A DNA stretch of 44,131 nt, taken from positions 1 to 44,131 of the IMG/VR virus record IMGVR_UViG_3300036790_000794; one strand, 5' to 3'. The position numbers and the translations under genes were made by a program. The notes beneath the pieces were generated by a model. That model did no database searches. It was not told the origin of the DNA and saw only the letters and a list, made by a program, of their open reading frames with translations. Below, piece after piece: positions 22,908 to 32,428 of the stretch. This stretch comes from a virus. Position 1 is the first letter of the stretch. Each line of letters opens with the position of its first letter.

Positions 22908-25070
22908 ATGCCTTTGACTCCCCAGACCTTTGCGCGCGGCGGTACTTCGATGGTGCCCGATACGTTCACGCCCAGCGTGAGCCAGGGCGAGACGCCGCTT
23001 TCGCCGGCATCGAGCCCATGGGTAAGCCCGATGAAGAATGCGGCGCCGGGACTGCTGAGCCAGACGGGGCAGACGCTGACCGAGGCCGGCGACACAGAAA
23101 CGCGCGTGGGCGACACCATTGGCGATCGCGTGCAGGCGACGATGGACGATGCCCAGACGAAGGCTGCGGAGAACCAGTTTCTGCAGGCGGCGCTGCCGGC
23201 GCTGGGGCAGTACAGGACGACGGAAGGCATCAACGCGACGCAGCAGTGGGATCCAACCGCGCAGGCCATTTCAAAGGCGAAGCAGGATGCGCGCGCGACG
23301 CTGGCTAACCCCATTCAGCAACGCATGTTCGACCAGGTGGCGAACGATCATATGCTGAGCTTCAGCCAGCAGATGAGCGACCACCGGTCTGTCGAAGAAG
23401 TGCAGTACGGGAAGCAGCAGGCAAACGACCGCGCGGACAGCATGAATGTGCTGGCTATGAATGCTTACCTCGGCGGAAGGCAGTCCGACTATCAGAAGTA
23501 CAGCGGCCAGGCGGATGACGAGACGCGAGCTGTGGCGCAACTGAGCGGCGCGCAACCGGATGGGGCTCCGGATAGCGACGCTACGCAGGCGATGCTGCGG
23601 GCGAAGCGTGGCGTGCTGGCGCAGGGCGTGGTCGCGGGACTGCTGGATAAGCATGCCTATAACGAGGCGGCCGACTACTTCCAGAATGTGCAGGGGAACC
23701 TGGATGTGCCGGCGGCTGAGCGGCTGGGCAATGCGATCAAGAGCGTGACGCTGCAGGAGAGCGCGAAGACGGACGGCGAGAAGGCTGTGATGGCCGCGAA
23801 GGGCATCACGGGGCCCGGCGTGCTGCAGCCTCCGGTTGCGGCGGCGACGATCTCGACGACAGATGGGATCAACGGCATCGACCTGCATACGGCGCAGGGA
23901 ACGCCGGTGCGCGCGCCTGCGAGCGGGACGGTGAGCAAGGTCTGGAACGATGAGGCGAACGGCGGCGGCCTGACGGTGCAGATGCAGATGCCGGGCGGCT
24001 ATACGGCCGAGTTCAACCACCTGAGCGCGGCGAACTATACGGACGGGCAGAAGATCACCATCGGCCAGGTGCTGGGGCTGAGCGGCAAGGATGATTCCGG
24101 CCAGGGCGTCGTGAACTACAGCATGACCGATAAAGATGGCCAGCAGATCGATCCGCGGCAGGCGTCGAGCGCGCCGATGGACCCGAAGAACTTCAACGCG
24201 CCGGCGGATGAGGAGAAGGCTGTCGACTGGATCAACTCGAACGTGGCCGACCCGGATGAACGCAAGATGGCCGAGGGGTACGTGCGCGGGATCGCCAGCA
24301 CCAACCGGCAGATTACGAACCAGGAGCACGCGGCGGCGTTGAAGCAGGCTACGGATTTCTGGCTGCAGAACGGGAAGTCGATTGCGAACCTGCCGGCGAA
24401 TATCAAGATGCAACTGACGCCGGAGGATATCGACAGCTTTACGCAACAGGCGACGGCCGCTAAGAACGATCCGCAGACGGAGATTGATTTCCTGAGCGGC
24501 AAGACGCCGCTCACTCCCGACAATGTAAAAGCTGCGTACAGCCAGGGCAAGCTGAGCGACGACGGCTACGTGAAGTGGTCCGGCGAGGCGCTGAAACTTC
24601 AGAACGATCCACAGAAAACGAGGCAGGTTTCGATTGATCACGATCAGCTGACGGACCTCTTCAGCGTGAACCAACTGCCCGACATGGCGTATCCGAAGAA
24701 CGATGCTGACCGTGAGAATCGCGTGGAGATGGAAACGGCGATCAAGAACGAGATCGACAACCAGCAGCAGAAGGCCAACCGCGAGCTGAGCTGGCAGGAA
24801 AAGGGAAAGATCGCGCGGGACATGGTGATCGACAAGGTGTACACGTCTGGATGGCCCAACACCAACAGCGGACTGATGCCGGTGGCTACCCTCACGCCCG
24901 ATGAGCAAAATAAAGCGACTGTTTGGATTGGGAATCAGAGCGTGCGGATGATGGATATCCCAGCGCCGGCGACGGAGCGTGCGATGCAGGATCTGCGGTC
25001 CAGCGGGCTGCCAGCCACGCAGGCGAATATCGCCAAATGGTGGCTCCTGGGCGGAAAGCCGAAGCAATGA
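22908..25070 (+). CDS. Internal virion protein with degenerate M23 domain
   Basis: 720 residues. The first 300 residues are helical and Gln/Ala-rich, as in ejection proteins. Residues about 315-425 resemble an M23/LytM peptidase: NGIDLHTAQGTPVRAPASG, then AEFNHLSAANYTDG and GLSGKDDSGQ. However, the first zinc His of the HxxxD motif is Ile here, and the HxH near the C-terminus of the fold is replaced by VNY, so zinc catalysis is unlikely. The C-terminal half is helical with a basic end. It corresponds to the gp15-like slot. The fold may have become structural or peptidoglycan-binding. Confidence 0.75.
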   Translation: MPLTPQTFARGGTSMVPDTFTPSVSQGETPLSPASSPWVSPMKNAAPGLLSQTGQTLTEAGDTETRVGDTIGDRVQATMDDAQTKAAENQFLQAALPALGQYRTTEGINATQQWDPTAQAISKAKQDARATLANPIQQRMFDQVANDHMLSFSQQMSDHRSVEEVQYGKQQANDRADSMNVLAMNAYLGGRQSDYQKYSGQADDETRAVAQLSGAQPDGAPDSDATQAMLRAKRGVLAQGVVAGLLDKHAYNEAADYFQNVQGNLDVPAAERLGNAIKSVTLQESAKTDGEKAVMAAKGITGPGVLQPPVAAATISTTDGINGIDLHTAQGTPVRAPASGTVSKVWNDEANGGGLTVQMQMPGGYTAEFNHLSAANYTDGQKITIGQVLGLSGKDDSGQGVVNYSMTDKDGQQIDPRQASSAPMDPKNFNAPADEEKAVDWINSNVADPDERKMAEGYVRGIASTNRQITNQEHAAALKQATDFWLQNGKSIANLPANIKMQLTPEDIDSFTQQATAAKNDPQTEIDFLSGKTPLTPDNVKAAYSQGKLSDDGYVKWSGEALKLQNDPQKTRQVSIDHDQLTDLFSVNQLPDMAYPKNDADRENRVEMETAIKNEIDNQQQKANRELSWQEKGKIARDMVIDKVYTSGWPNTNSGLMPVATLTPDEQNKATVWIGNQSVRMMDIPAPATERAMQDLRSSGLPATQANIAKWWLLGGKPKQ

Positions 25071-28000
25071 CGCCCGGATCGCCGCTCAGTATCGCGCAGC
25101 AGATGCTGCAGGACGGATCGGCCCCGGATATGCCGTCCACGCAGCAGGGCGGCGCCGTTCCGATGCGTGCGGTGGTCGCGGCGGCGTCCACGCAGAATCC
25201 GGACGCAGAGGCGCATGCGCAGCAGCTCTCGCAGCAGACGGGAATGGGCGTTGACCTGGTGCGCCACAATCCGCAGGCTGCGCAGCAGCGGGCTACGGCT
25301 GCGGATCTCGACCGGCGCGACCTGGAGATCACGAATCCGATTCTGGCGCGGCAACTGCAGGACCCGAACTTCGCCGGCGTGGCGCATGACGATCTGGATA
25401 GCCTGACGGCGATCGAGCAGGGCGCGGCGCAACTGCGGGCGCAGGCGCAGAACAGCGCTGGGTTGGCCGGGCTGACGCCGACGCAGCGGCAGGCGGTGAT
25501 GGACGACCGGACGCGCGCGGCGATGGAGCAGTATCAAGGCGGCGGCGGGATCGGATTCTTGAACCGAGCGTGGGCTGAGACGAAGTCGGTTGCAGGCAAC
25601 ATCGATGCGGGCGTTTTTGGGGCGGCTAAGCCACTGATCGACGCCGGCGGAGCAGCGGTTCAGGGGGTTCTAGAGAGCCCTAAACCATTGATGGATGCAG
25701 CTACAGGGCTGGACCCTGACCTTGAGGGGTTGAAGAACGTGTGGGTAAACCCCCGGACGTTCGCAATACAGCGGGCTACGGGCGCTGTGCAGGATTACCT
25801 GTTGCGCCATATCCAGCAGGGACCGCAGCAATATCTCACCGATCCGCAGACGGGTCAGCAATTCAGGAACCCGGATTACGCGTGGTGGGGCCGGAACCTC
25901 GTGAACGCGTTCGAGCAGGTTCCTGGACAGTACGCGGCTTTCTACGCAGGCGGTGCGGGTGCGGGCGCGGCTGGCGAGGCCGCAAGTGCGGAAGGGTCGG
26001 CGGCAGAGATCTCGCCGCTAGCCGGAACGGTCGCGCCGGGTGCGATGGCTGAAAGCCAGAGCGTGCCGGCACTGCTGGGGACCCAGGCTGCTCAGACTAC
26101 CTATGCGCAGGCGCGGGCCAGGGGCGCGGATCAGAAAACGGCGATTGCGGCGGCGCTGACGTCGGGACTGTCGAACTACGCGCTGATGGGTAGAATGCCT
26201 GGACCGGTTGAAACGCCGGGGGTACTGAGCGCTGCGGGCCAGTGGGCTGGGCGCAGCGTCGCTATGGGAACGGGCATGACCGTGACCGACAACGCGATCG
26301 CGCGGAGCTACGATCCGAACCGCAGCCTGCTGGAAGGTCTGCCGCAGTCGATTGCGACCATGGGAGCATTCGAGGGCGTGGGCGGCTTCGGCGACGTGGT
26401 GAGCCACATCACAGACGCGGTTGCGGCGTCGAAGTTGGCAAAGCGTGCACCTGAAGTTTCTCAGCAGAATCTCGATGCGAACTTCGAGGGCGATGAGAGC
26501 CTGCGGATTCCGGCGCAGGAGTTCGTGGATTATTTTCAGGGCAAGAAGCTGGACCCGGCGGCGATGGCGAACCAGGTGGGCGTGACAAACCTGGAAGAGG
26601 CGGCCGCAGCGGGATCGGACCTGGAGATCCCGAAGGCGAACTTCTTTGGCAAGCTCGATCCGGAGCATCAGAAGGGACTGCTGCCGGACGTTGTGGACCC
26701 GTCGACGGACCTGACGATGAAGCAGGCCGAGGCCGGGCGCACGGAGCTGCAGGATTGGGTCTCCAACGGCGGCGCGGCGAAGCTGCAGGCTGAGTATGAA
26801 CAGGCGGATGCGGAGACGCAGGCCACGCCGGAGTGGCAGCAAGTTCAGAGCGATCTGAAGCAGCGGTACGTGGACGCCGGCGAGACGGATACGGCTGCGG
26901 ACAGCTATGCGACGCTGCAGGCGAATGCGATTGCGAACCTGGCGAAGAACGCCGGGCTGAAGCCGGACGAGCTGCTGGCGCTGCATAATCCGAAGCTGAC
27001 GGTTGGGGAAGCGCCCGGAACGGTGCTGCATCAGTCGGGGGTGGACGACGAAGGATCGGAAGTACCCGCGGAGCCGGCCGCGGCGCCGCCGGGGGCTTCG
27101 CCGCGCGGATGGTTTCAGATGCGGCCGGACGGCAGCTACGAGATCGGCAAAACCTCGCTCGGCGATATGAGCACGTTTATCCATGAGCCGGCGCATGCGT
27201 ATCTGGAGATGTTTCGCGAGTTGACGCAGCGCGAGGGCGCGAGCCAGCCGCTGAAGGATGACTTCGACAAGATTGCGAAGTGGCTGGGCACTACTCCTGA
27301 AGAGGCGTACGAGCACGGCTTCACGACTGAGCAGCATGAGCAGTGGGCGCGTGCGAATGAAGAGTACGTGCGCGAAGGGAAGGCGCCGAGCTCGGGATTG
27401 ACGCGGGCGTTTCACAATTTCAGCGTGTGGCTCAGCTCGATCTACCGGCGCGCGGGAGGCCTGGGCGTGGAGATGAGTCCCGACATTCGCGGCGTGATGG
27501 ACCGGCTCTATGCCGGTGAGGATGCCGTGAACCGGGCTGGCCAGGAGTCAAGCGAGAGGCTCTTTGCCAGCCCGGAAGAAGCTGGATGGACGGATGCGGA
27601 GTATCGCAATTACGCCGATGCGAAGGGGCTTGAGGTCGACAAGGCGCGGGAGCAAGTGAAGGCCGAGATGAACGAGGCGGCCGCGCGTGAGACGACGCAG
27701 AAGTGGCGTGAGGCTCGCGGCGATGTGCGCGACGCGGTGACCGAGCAGCTGGACGCGCGGCCGGAGTACACGGCGATCCGCAGCCTGCGGCGCGGCAAGC
27801 TGGACGATGGCACGGAGATGACGCTGAACCGGGACGAGCTGGTGAAGCAGTTCGGCGAGGATCGCGTGAAGGCGCTGCAGAAGCTGCATCCGGGGCTGTA
27901 CAGGTCTGAAGGCGGCACGGATGCGGAGACTGCCGGCGAGCTGTTTGGGTTTGGCTCGGGCGATGAGATGATGCGGGCGCTCGAAGCGGCGCCGCGACGG

Positions 28001-30835
28001 TCGATAGCGATAGAGCAAGGCACGCGCGATTATCTGGTTAATAAATATGGCGACGTGCGCTATGACGGCACGCTGATGGACAGGGCGCGCTTCAATCTCG
28101 AAAATCAAGAACGCGCGGGCAGCATCTATCGCGAGTTGAGGGCGCTGCGTGAGCGCGTGGCGAGCCTGACGAAGAAGGCTGCGGATGTTCGCGCGGTGAA
28201 CGACTCGATTGCGCCGCTGGAGCATTATCAGGAGGCGGCGGCGCGGATGGTCGATCAGAAGTCGATCGCCGATCTGCAGCCGAGCCGGTACTTGAATGCG
28301 ACCCGGATGTTTTCGCGGGAGGCCTTTGATGCGCTGCGCAAGGGTGACGCGCAGCGGGCGGCCGAGGCGAAGAACAAGGAGCTGTTGAATCACTTTCTCT
28401 ATCGCGAGGCGGTGAAGGCGCAGGATTACGCCGGCAAGTTCGAGAGCTACGCGAAGAGGATGCAGAGCATCGGCATCCAGCAGCGGATGGGGCTTGCGGG
28501 CAGCGACTATCGCGAGCAGTTCAACTGGCTGCTGGCGCGCTACAAGCTGGGTCCGACTCCCGTGGCTCCGGAGCGGCCGCTGCGGGCGTGGGCTGACGAT
28601 GTGTACTCGAACGGCAACGAGCCGGCGATTGCGCCGGGCATTTTGAACGAAGGCAAATTCGCGGACTACCGCAACGTGCCGCTGAGCGAGATCCACGACG
28701 TGCATGACGCGCTGGTGAACATCCGGCACCTGGCCATGCAGGAGTTCAAGATGTTTGTGCAGGGCAAGCAGGTGAGGTTTGCCGATGCCAAGCAGTCGAT
28801 GATCGAGTCTGCGCGGGAGAACCTGAAGTCGAAGCCGGAGAAGATCTTCGACGAGAACCGCGGCATGGGTGAGCGCATCGCGGACAAGCTGCAGCAGGGC
28901 GATGCGCTGCTGGTGCGCATGGAGCGGATGATCGAGTGGCTCGACGGCGGCAAGACGGGGCCGTGGCATGACAACCTGTGGAACCTCTCAGCTGATGCAC
29001 AGGGCGATGAGTACGACCTGCAGGAGAAGGTGACGAAGCCGATCTCCGACGCGATCCGCAATATTCCGGACGAGATGCGGCGGCGCATGTGGACGGAGAA
29101 GGTTGCAGTCGACGGGATTCCGGAGGCGCTGACGCGCCGCCGACTGGTTTCGATTGCCATGAACATGGGCAACGAGGGCAACCTCGACCGGCTGCAGAAG
29201 ACGTTCGACCACTTCGGCTGGGACCGCGACGCGATCAGCAAGATCGGCGGGATGCTCACGCGCGATGAGTGGCAGTTTGTGCAGAAAACGTGGGACTCAC
29301 TGAAGCCGATCGGCGATCGCATGAACGAGTTGCAGAAACGGCTGACCGGTTTGCCGCCGGCGATGGTGAAGGCAATTCCGTTCAAGGTTGCGCTGGATGA
29401 CGGCGGAGAGATGCAGCTCGATGGCGGCTACTTCCCCATCCGGATGGACCCAAGATTTTCAGATCGCGGCGTGCAGCAGGACGCGAAGGAGTCAGCGCAG
29501 AACGCGATGCAGTCAGGCTATGTGCGCGCGACGACGTCGAAGGGCTACACGAAGGAGCGCACCGGCTTTGGCGGCCCGCTGGATCTCGACTTCGAGCGCG
29601 CGCTGACGGATCACCTGGCGAAGGCGACGAAGGATCTTTCGCACCGGGAGTTCATGCTGTCAAGTCAGCGGCTGCTGCTGGACACGGAGGTACGCAAGTC
29701 GCTCAGAGAGACGCTGGGGCCGGCATACGAAAAGCAGTTCATGCCGTGGCTGCGGACGATCATCAATGACCGCAACGGGAGCGTCGGCCAGGGCGTGGAG
29801 GCGATCAGCAACGCGATGCAGGCGCTGCGCGGGAATATCGTGGCGGCATCGGTGGGCTTCAAGGTGTCGACGGCGCTGCTGCAGATCTCGCACGCGCCCA
29901 GGATGCTGCTCTACGCGAAGCCGGGATCGCTGGCGCAGGCGCTGGGGGATTTTCTGGCACGGCCGCGGGAGATCACCGAAGAGAACCGCGAGCTTTCTCC
30001 GAACGAGATGCGGTTCCGCGGCGACAATCTTGACCGCGATGTGCGCGCGGTGCTGCAGAACCCGACGTTCCGCGGAGGCTATGAGCAGAAGGTTGCGACG
30101 GCCGCGCGGTGGACCCTGCAGACAGTGGATCACCTGTTCAGCCATACGCTGTGGCGCGCGGCCTATAACGATGGGCTCCGGACGTATGCCGATCTGCCGG
30201 TGGATGAGGCACAGCAGAAGGCGGTCTACGAGGCCGACAGTGCGGTGCGGCTGGGATTGGGAACGTCGGCTCCGAAGGATCTGCCGGCGATCATGCGCAA
30301 CAACGACATGAACAAGCTGCTGACGACGCTGTACGGTTTCCATAACGGGGTCTATAACCAGCTGCGCGACAATGCGCACCAGTTCATGCAGGGCGGCAGT
30401 GTGGGCAAGCTGACTTACGCGACCATTCTGACCGCGGTGCTACCGGCGGTGCTGGGATCGCTGGTGACGGGCGACGGGCCGAAGAACGGCGAGAATCCTG
30501 GCCTGTGGGCGGCGAAGCGGGCGCTGCTGTTTTCGGCCGACACGATTCCGGTGCTGGGCTCGATTGCTGAGTACATGGCGAATGGGCATGACATGCAGTT
30601 CACGCCGATCGAGAGCGTGATGCAGCAAGGGGCTAAAGCCGCGATGGAAGCCGCGGCCGACAAGCCTAACAAGGATTGGATGGGGGTTGGGCTGGATGCC
30701 GGCGGTGCGGCTGGAGAGTTGTTCGGGGTGCCTGGTTCGCAGCAGGTGGTGAAGACGATCCGGTATATCAGGCGTGCGAACGCGGGGAAGGTTGCAAACC
30801 CGAGCTTGTGGGGGGCGTTTGCGGGGGGAAGGTAG
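25067..30835 (+). CDS. Giant internal virion protein with HExxH motif
   Basis: 1922 residues from ATG 25067 (ATGA overlap), in the gp16 slot of the ejection module. Residues 1-250 are Gln/Ala helices. At 706-710 lies HEPAH, followed by a helical segment with EQWARANEEYVREGKAPSSG and VEMSPDIRGVMDRLYAGE, the layout of zincin-like domains in phage large polyvalent proteins; the EE would be the third zinc ligand. The remaining 1000+ residues are helical and charged, with no transglycosylase signature. It is likely ejected with DNA and may cut host proteins or cross the envelope. The last 68 nt overlap an antisense gene. Confidence 0.8.
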   Translation: MTPGSPLSIAQQMLQDGSAPDMPSTQQGGAVPMRAVVAAASTQNPDAEAHAQQLSQQTGMGVDLVRHNPQAAQQRATAADLDRRDLEITNPILARQLQDPNFAGVAHDDLDSLTAIEQGAAQLRAQAQNSAGLAGLTPTQRQAVMDDRTRAAMEQYQGGGGIGFLNRAWAETKSVAGNIDAGVFGAAKPLIDAGGAAVQGVLESPKPLMDAATGLDPDLEGLKNVWVNPRTFAIQRATGAVQDYLLRHIQQGPQQYLTDPQTGQQFRNPDYAWWGRNLVNAFEQVPGQYAAFYAGGAGAGAAGEAASAEGSAAEISPLAGTVAPGAMAESQSVPALLGTQAAQTTYAQARARGADQKTAIAAALTSGLSNYALMGRMPGPVETPGVLSAAGQWAGRSVAMGTGMTVTDNAIARSYDPNRSLLEGLPQSIATMGAFEGVGGFGDVVSHITDAVAASKLAKRAPEVSQQNLDANFEGDESLRIPAQEFVDYFQGKKLDPAAMANQVGVTNLEEAAAAGSDLEIPKANFFGKLDPEHQKGLLPDVVDPSTDLTMKQAEAGRTELQDWVSNGGAAKLQAEYEQADAETQATPEWQQVQSDLKQRYVDAGETDTAADSYATLQANAIANLAKNAGLKPDELLALHNPKLTVGEAPGTVLHQSGVDDEGSEVPAEPAAAPPGASPRGWFQMRPDGSYEIGKTSLGDMSTFIHEPAHAYLEMFRELTQREGASQPLKDDFDKIAKWLGTTPEEAYEHGFTTEQHEQWARANEEYVREGKAPSSGLTRAFHNFSVWLSSIYRRAGGLGVEMSPDIRGVMDRLYAGEDAVNRAGQESSERLFASPEEAGWTDAEYRNYADAKGLEVDKAREQVKAEMNEAAARETTQKWREARGDVRDAVTEQLDARPEYTAIRSLRRGKLDDGTEMTLNRDELVKQFGEDRVKALQKLHPGLYRSEGGTDAETAGELFGFGSGDEMMRALEAAPRRSIAIEQGTRDYLVNKYGDVRYDGTLMDRARFNLENQERAGSIYRELRALRERVASLTKKAADVRAVNDSIAPLEHYQEAAARMVDQKSIADLQPSRYLNATRMFSREAFDALRKGDAQRAAEAKNKELLNHFLYREAVKAQDYAGKFESYAKRMQSIGIQQRMGLAGSDYREQFNWLLARYKLGPTPVAPERPLRAWADDVYSNGNEPAIAPGILNEGKFADYRNVPLSEIHDVHDALVNIRHLAMQEFKMFVQGKQVRFADAKQSMIESARENLKSKPEKIFDENRGMGERIADKLQQGDALLVRMERMIEWLDGGKTGPWHDNLWNLSADAQGDEYDLQEKVTKPISDAIRNIPDEMRRRMWTEKVAVDGIPEALTRRRLVSIAMNMGNEGNLDRLQKTFDHFGWDRDAISKIGGMLTRDEWQFVQKTWDSLKPIGDRMNELQKRLTGLPPAMVKAIPFKVALDDGGEMQLDGGYFPIRMDPRFSDRGVQQDAKESAQNAMQSGYVRATTSKGYTKERTGFGGPLDLDFERALTDHLAKATKDLSHREFMLSSQRLLLDTEVRKSLRETLGPAYEKQFMPWLRTIINDRNGSVGQGVEAISNAMQALRGNIVAASVGFKVSTALLQISHAPRMLLYAKPGSLAQALGDFLARPREITEENRELSPNEMRFRGDNLDRDVRAVLQNPTFRGGYEQKVATAARWTLQTVDHLFSHTLWRAAYNDGLRTYADLPVDEAQQKAVYEADSAVRLGLGTSAPKDLPAIMRNNDMNKLLTTLYGFHNGVYNQLRDNAHQFMQGGSVGKLTYATILTAVLPAVLGSLVTGDGPKNGENPGLWAAKRALLFSADTIPVLGSIAEYMANGHDMQFTPIESVMQQGAKAAMEAAADKPNKDWMGVGLDAGGAAGELFGVPGSQQVVKTIRYIRRANAGKVANPSLWGAFAGGR

Positions 30836-31061
30836 CTTGCCGCGCCTGGCGGTCAAGCCGATCGTAATACCGCGCGCCAGCGTAAGCGCCGCCGTAAGCG
30901 AACAGGAAAAAGATTGTGCCGTAGGCAAGCTGAACGAGCGGGCCGGTGCCAGCCCAGTGCGGTATGCGCACAAAGAGGGCCACGAATGCGCCGCCCATGA
31001 TCGCGCCGGGGGCAATGTAGCGCCAGGGCGAACCTAACTTGTTTACGTACTCGTAACTCAT
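30768..31061 (-). CDS. Small membrane protein of the antisense cargo pair
   Basis: 97 residues, minus strand, ATG at 31061 with GGAGG seven nt upstream. Two hydrophobic segments (about residues 14-32 and 42-62, APGAIMGGAFVALFV and LAYGTIFFLFAYGGAYAG) predict two spans with a basic, Pro-rich tail. It is 19 nt downstream of the secreted-protein gene at 31081, so they form an operon. Its 3' end runs 68 nt into the 3' end of the giant virion gene on the opposite strand. A lysogeny-expressed exclusion factor is possible. Confidence 0.7.
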   Translation of the reverse strand: MSYEYVNKLGSPWRYIAPGAIMGGAFVALFVRIPHWAGTGPLVQLAYGTIFFLFAYGGAYAGARYYDRLDRQARQATFPPQTPPTSSGLQPSPRSHA

Positions 31062-31080
31062 CTCGCTACCTCCGTCGATT

Positions 31081-31530
31081 TCATTTCTGCCCGTTCATGA
31101 AGTTGTTCTTCAGGTGTTTGGCGATGGCTTCCGCTAAAGACTGAATACCTGCCGGGCCGCCATTTGCTTTCCGCACCTGATAAGCCCACACGACGGCATC
31201 GCTCTTGACCAGCTGAACACTTACCGAAGAGCTACCGTCAGCACCCACGCAGTATGCAAGCAGGCATCTTGCAAATTGACTGGCTCCGGATTCGGTGTGC
31301 GCGTTTACCCCGGAGGCCTTCAGGACGTAATCGGCCTTCGATTTGTCTGTCACTATCTGCACCGGAACGTGTTTCTTGATGATCGCGGCTGCGAGAGAGG
31401 TCTGGAAGTTAGGTTCGGCTTCGATGTAGATACCGGGGCGTTGCGCTTCCTGGGCATCGGCGATGCGATTCATGCCGAAGCATACAGCCAGCGCGACGCA
31501 TGCAACTGTCACTGCGTTCCTACGTGACAT
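31081..31530 (-). CDS. Secreted cargo protein (acidobacterial family)
   Basis: 149 residues from ATG 31530 (TAGGAG just upstream on the minus strand). The N-terminus MSRRNAVTVACVALAVCFGM is a Sec signal peptide with cleavage near ADA-Q. The mature part (QTSLAAAIIKKHVPVQIVTD, SKADYVLKASGV, SVSVQLVKSDAVVWAYQVRK, SLAEAIAKHLKNNF) resembles a family common in acidobacterial genomes, with no known function. It is oriented against the late phage genes, which is typical of morons expressed in the lysogen. Probably acquired from the host lineage. Confidence 0.75.
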   Translation of the reverse strand: MSRRNAVTVACVALAVCFGMNRIADAQEAQRPGIYIEAEPNFQTSLAAAIIKKHVPVQIVTDKSKADYVLKASGVNAHTESGASQFARCLLAYCVGADGSSSVSVQLVKSDAVVWAYQVRKANGGPAGIQSLAEAIAKHLKNNFMNGQK

Positions 31531-31565
31531 TCGTCGTCTCCTATCCAATCTTTCGTGAGGTCAAC

Positions 31566-31571
31566 AGTTTA
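31566..31571 (-). promoter_or_regulatory. Possible extended -10 for the cargo operon
   Basis: On the minus strand TGC precedes TAAACT, giving an extended -10-like TGNTAAACT about 36 nt before the ATG at 31530. No good -35 is seen. An independent promoter is expected for a gene facing the late transcription unit. Confidence 0.35.
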
Positions 31572-31634
31572 GCACGCGCTTTGCGGCGCGGCGTTCGCAT
31601 TGGTGTGCGCGGGCGTTACCAAGGAGTCTTACCC

Positions 31635-32414
31635 ATGACGATCAGCTCTACTTCGCGGGTGGCGGGACCGTTCAATGGGACGGGCTCGGCCTCCAACTTT
31701 CCGATCATGTTCGCGGTTTTTGCGGCGACGGATGTCTACGTTACGACGTTGAATGTAGCGACGGGCGCGACCGCGGTGCTGGCGCTGACGACGGATTACA
31801 CGGTGGCGCTGAACGCAGATCAGAACGGGAATCCGGGCGGATCGATCACGCTGACTTCAGGCGGCCAGACGGGCGGCGTGCTGGCTGCCGGATACCGGCT
31901 GGCGATTACGACGGAGATGCCCGCGGTGCAGGGTCTGGACCTGACCAATGGCGGCGCGTTCTATCCGGACGTGATCAATGCTGCGCTGGACACGCTGACG
32001 ATCCTGGTGCAGCAGCTCGGGGTGCTGGCGGCGCGGTCGCTGCAGGTTCCGATTGTGGACTCCGGCGCGGGGGTTGTTTTGCCGCCGGCGGCTGAACGTG
32101 TGGGCAACCTGCTGGGGTTTGACGGCGAGGGCAACGTGGAGATGGTTGCGATGGCCGGCGGCGGGGGCGGCTCGGGCGGCAGCATTCCGGTGGCGCAGGC
32201 GGCGGTGGGCACGGTGGACGGGACGAATACGGCGTTCACGTTCACTGCAACGGCGACGACGCCGCCGGTGCCGATGGTGTACGCGGGCGGCGTGTTTCAG
32301 AGCCCGACGGCGGATTACGACACGCCGGTAACGCTGGTTTCAGGAAACACCTGGCAGCTCACTTTTGTTACCGCGCCTGCTGTGGGGCCCATCACCGTGG
32401 TGTTGTTCGCGTGA
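31635..32414 (+). CDS. Tail fibre protein, T7 gp17 N-terminus-like
   Basis: 259 residues; ATG 31635 with AAGGAG nine nt upstream. The N-terminal 150 residues (SSTSRVAGPFNGTGSASNFPIMF ... TDYTVALNADQNGNPGGSITLT ... TEMPAVQGLDLTNGGAFYPDVINAALD) are the T7 tail-fibre attachment domain that docks to the nozzle. A Gly-rich linker (about 174-184) and a short beta-rich end follow. It is too short to be a whole receptor-binding fibre, so it likely acts as an adaptor for other receptor-binding proteins. Confidence 0.85.
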   Translation: MTISSTSRVAGPFNGTGSASNFPIMFAVFAATDVYVTTLNVATGATAVLALTTDYTVALNADQNGNPGGSITLTSGGQTGGVLAAGYRLAITTEMPAVQGLDLTNGGAFYPDVINAALDTLTILVQQLGVLAARSLQVPIVDSGAGVVLPPAAERVGNLLGFDGEGNVEMVAMAGGGGGSGGSIPVAQAAVGTVDGTNTAFTFTATATTPPVPMVYAGGVFQSPTADYDTPVTLVSGNTWQLTFVTAPAVGPITVVLFA

Positions 32415-32428
32415 GAAGAGGGAGGACC

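Noticed and set aside
23850-24180. Active M23 endopeptidase as the missing endolysin
   Set aside because: Key zinc-binding His positions are replaced (Ile and VNY), so catalysis is not supported.
23271-25067. 598-codon antisense ORF opposite the ejection protein
   Set aside because: Composition (Arg, Leu, His) is typical of an antisense shadow and there is no ribosome site or conserved motif.
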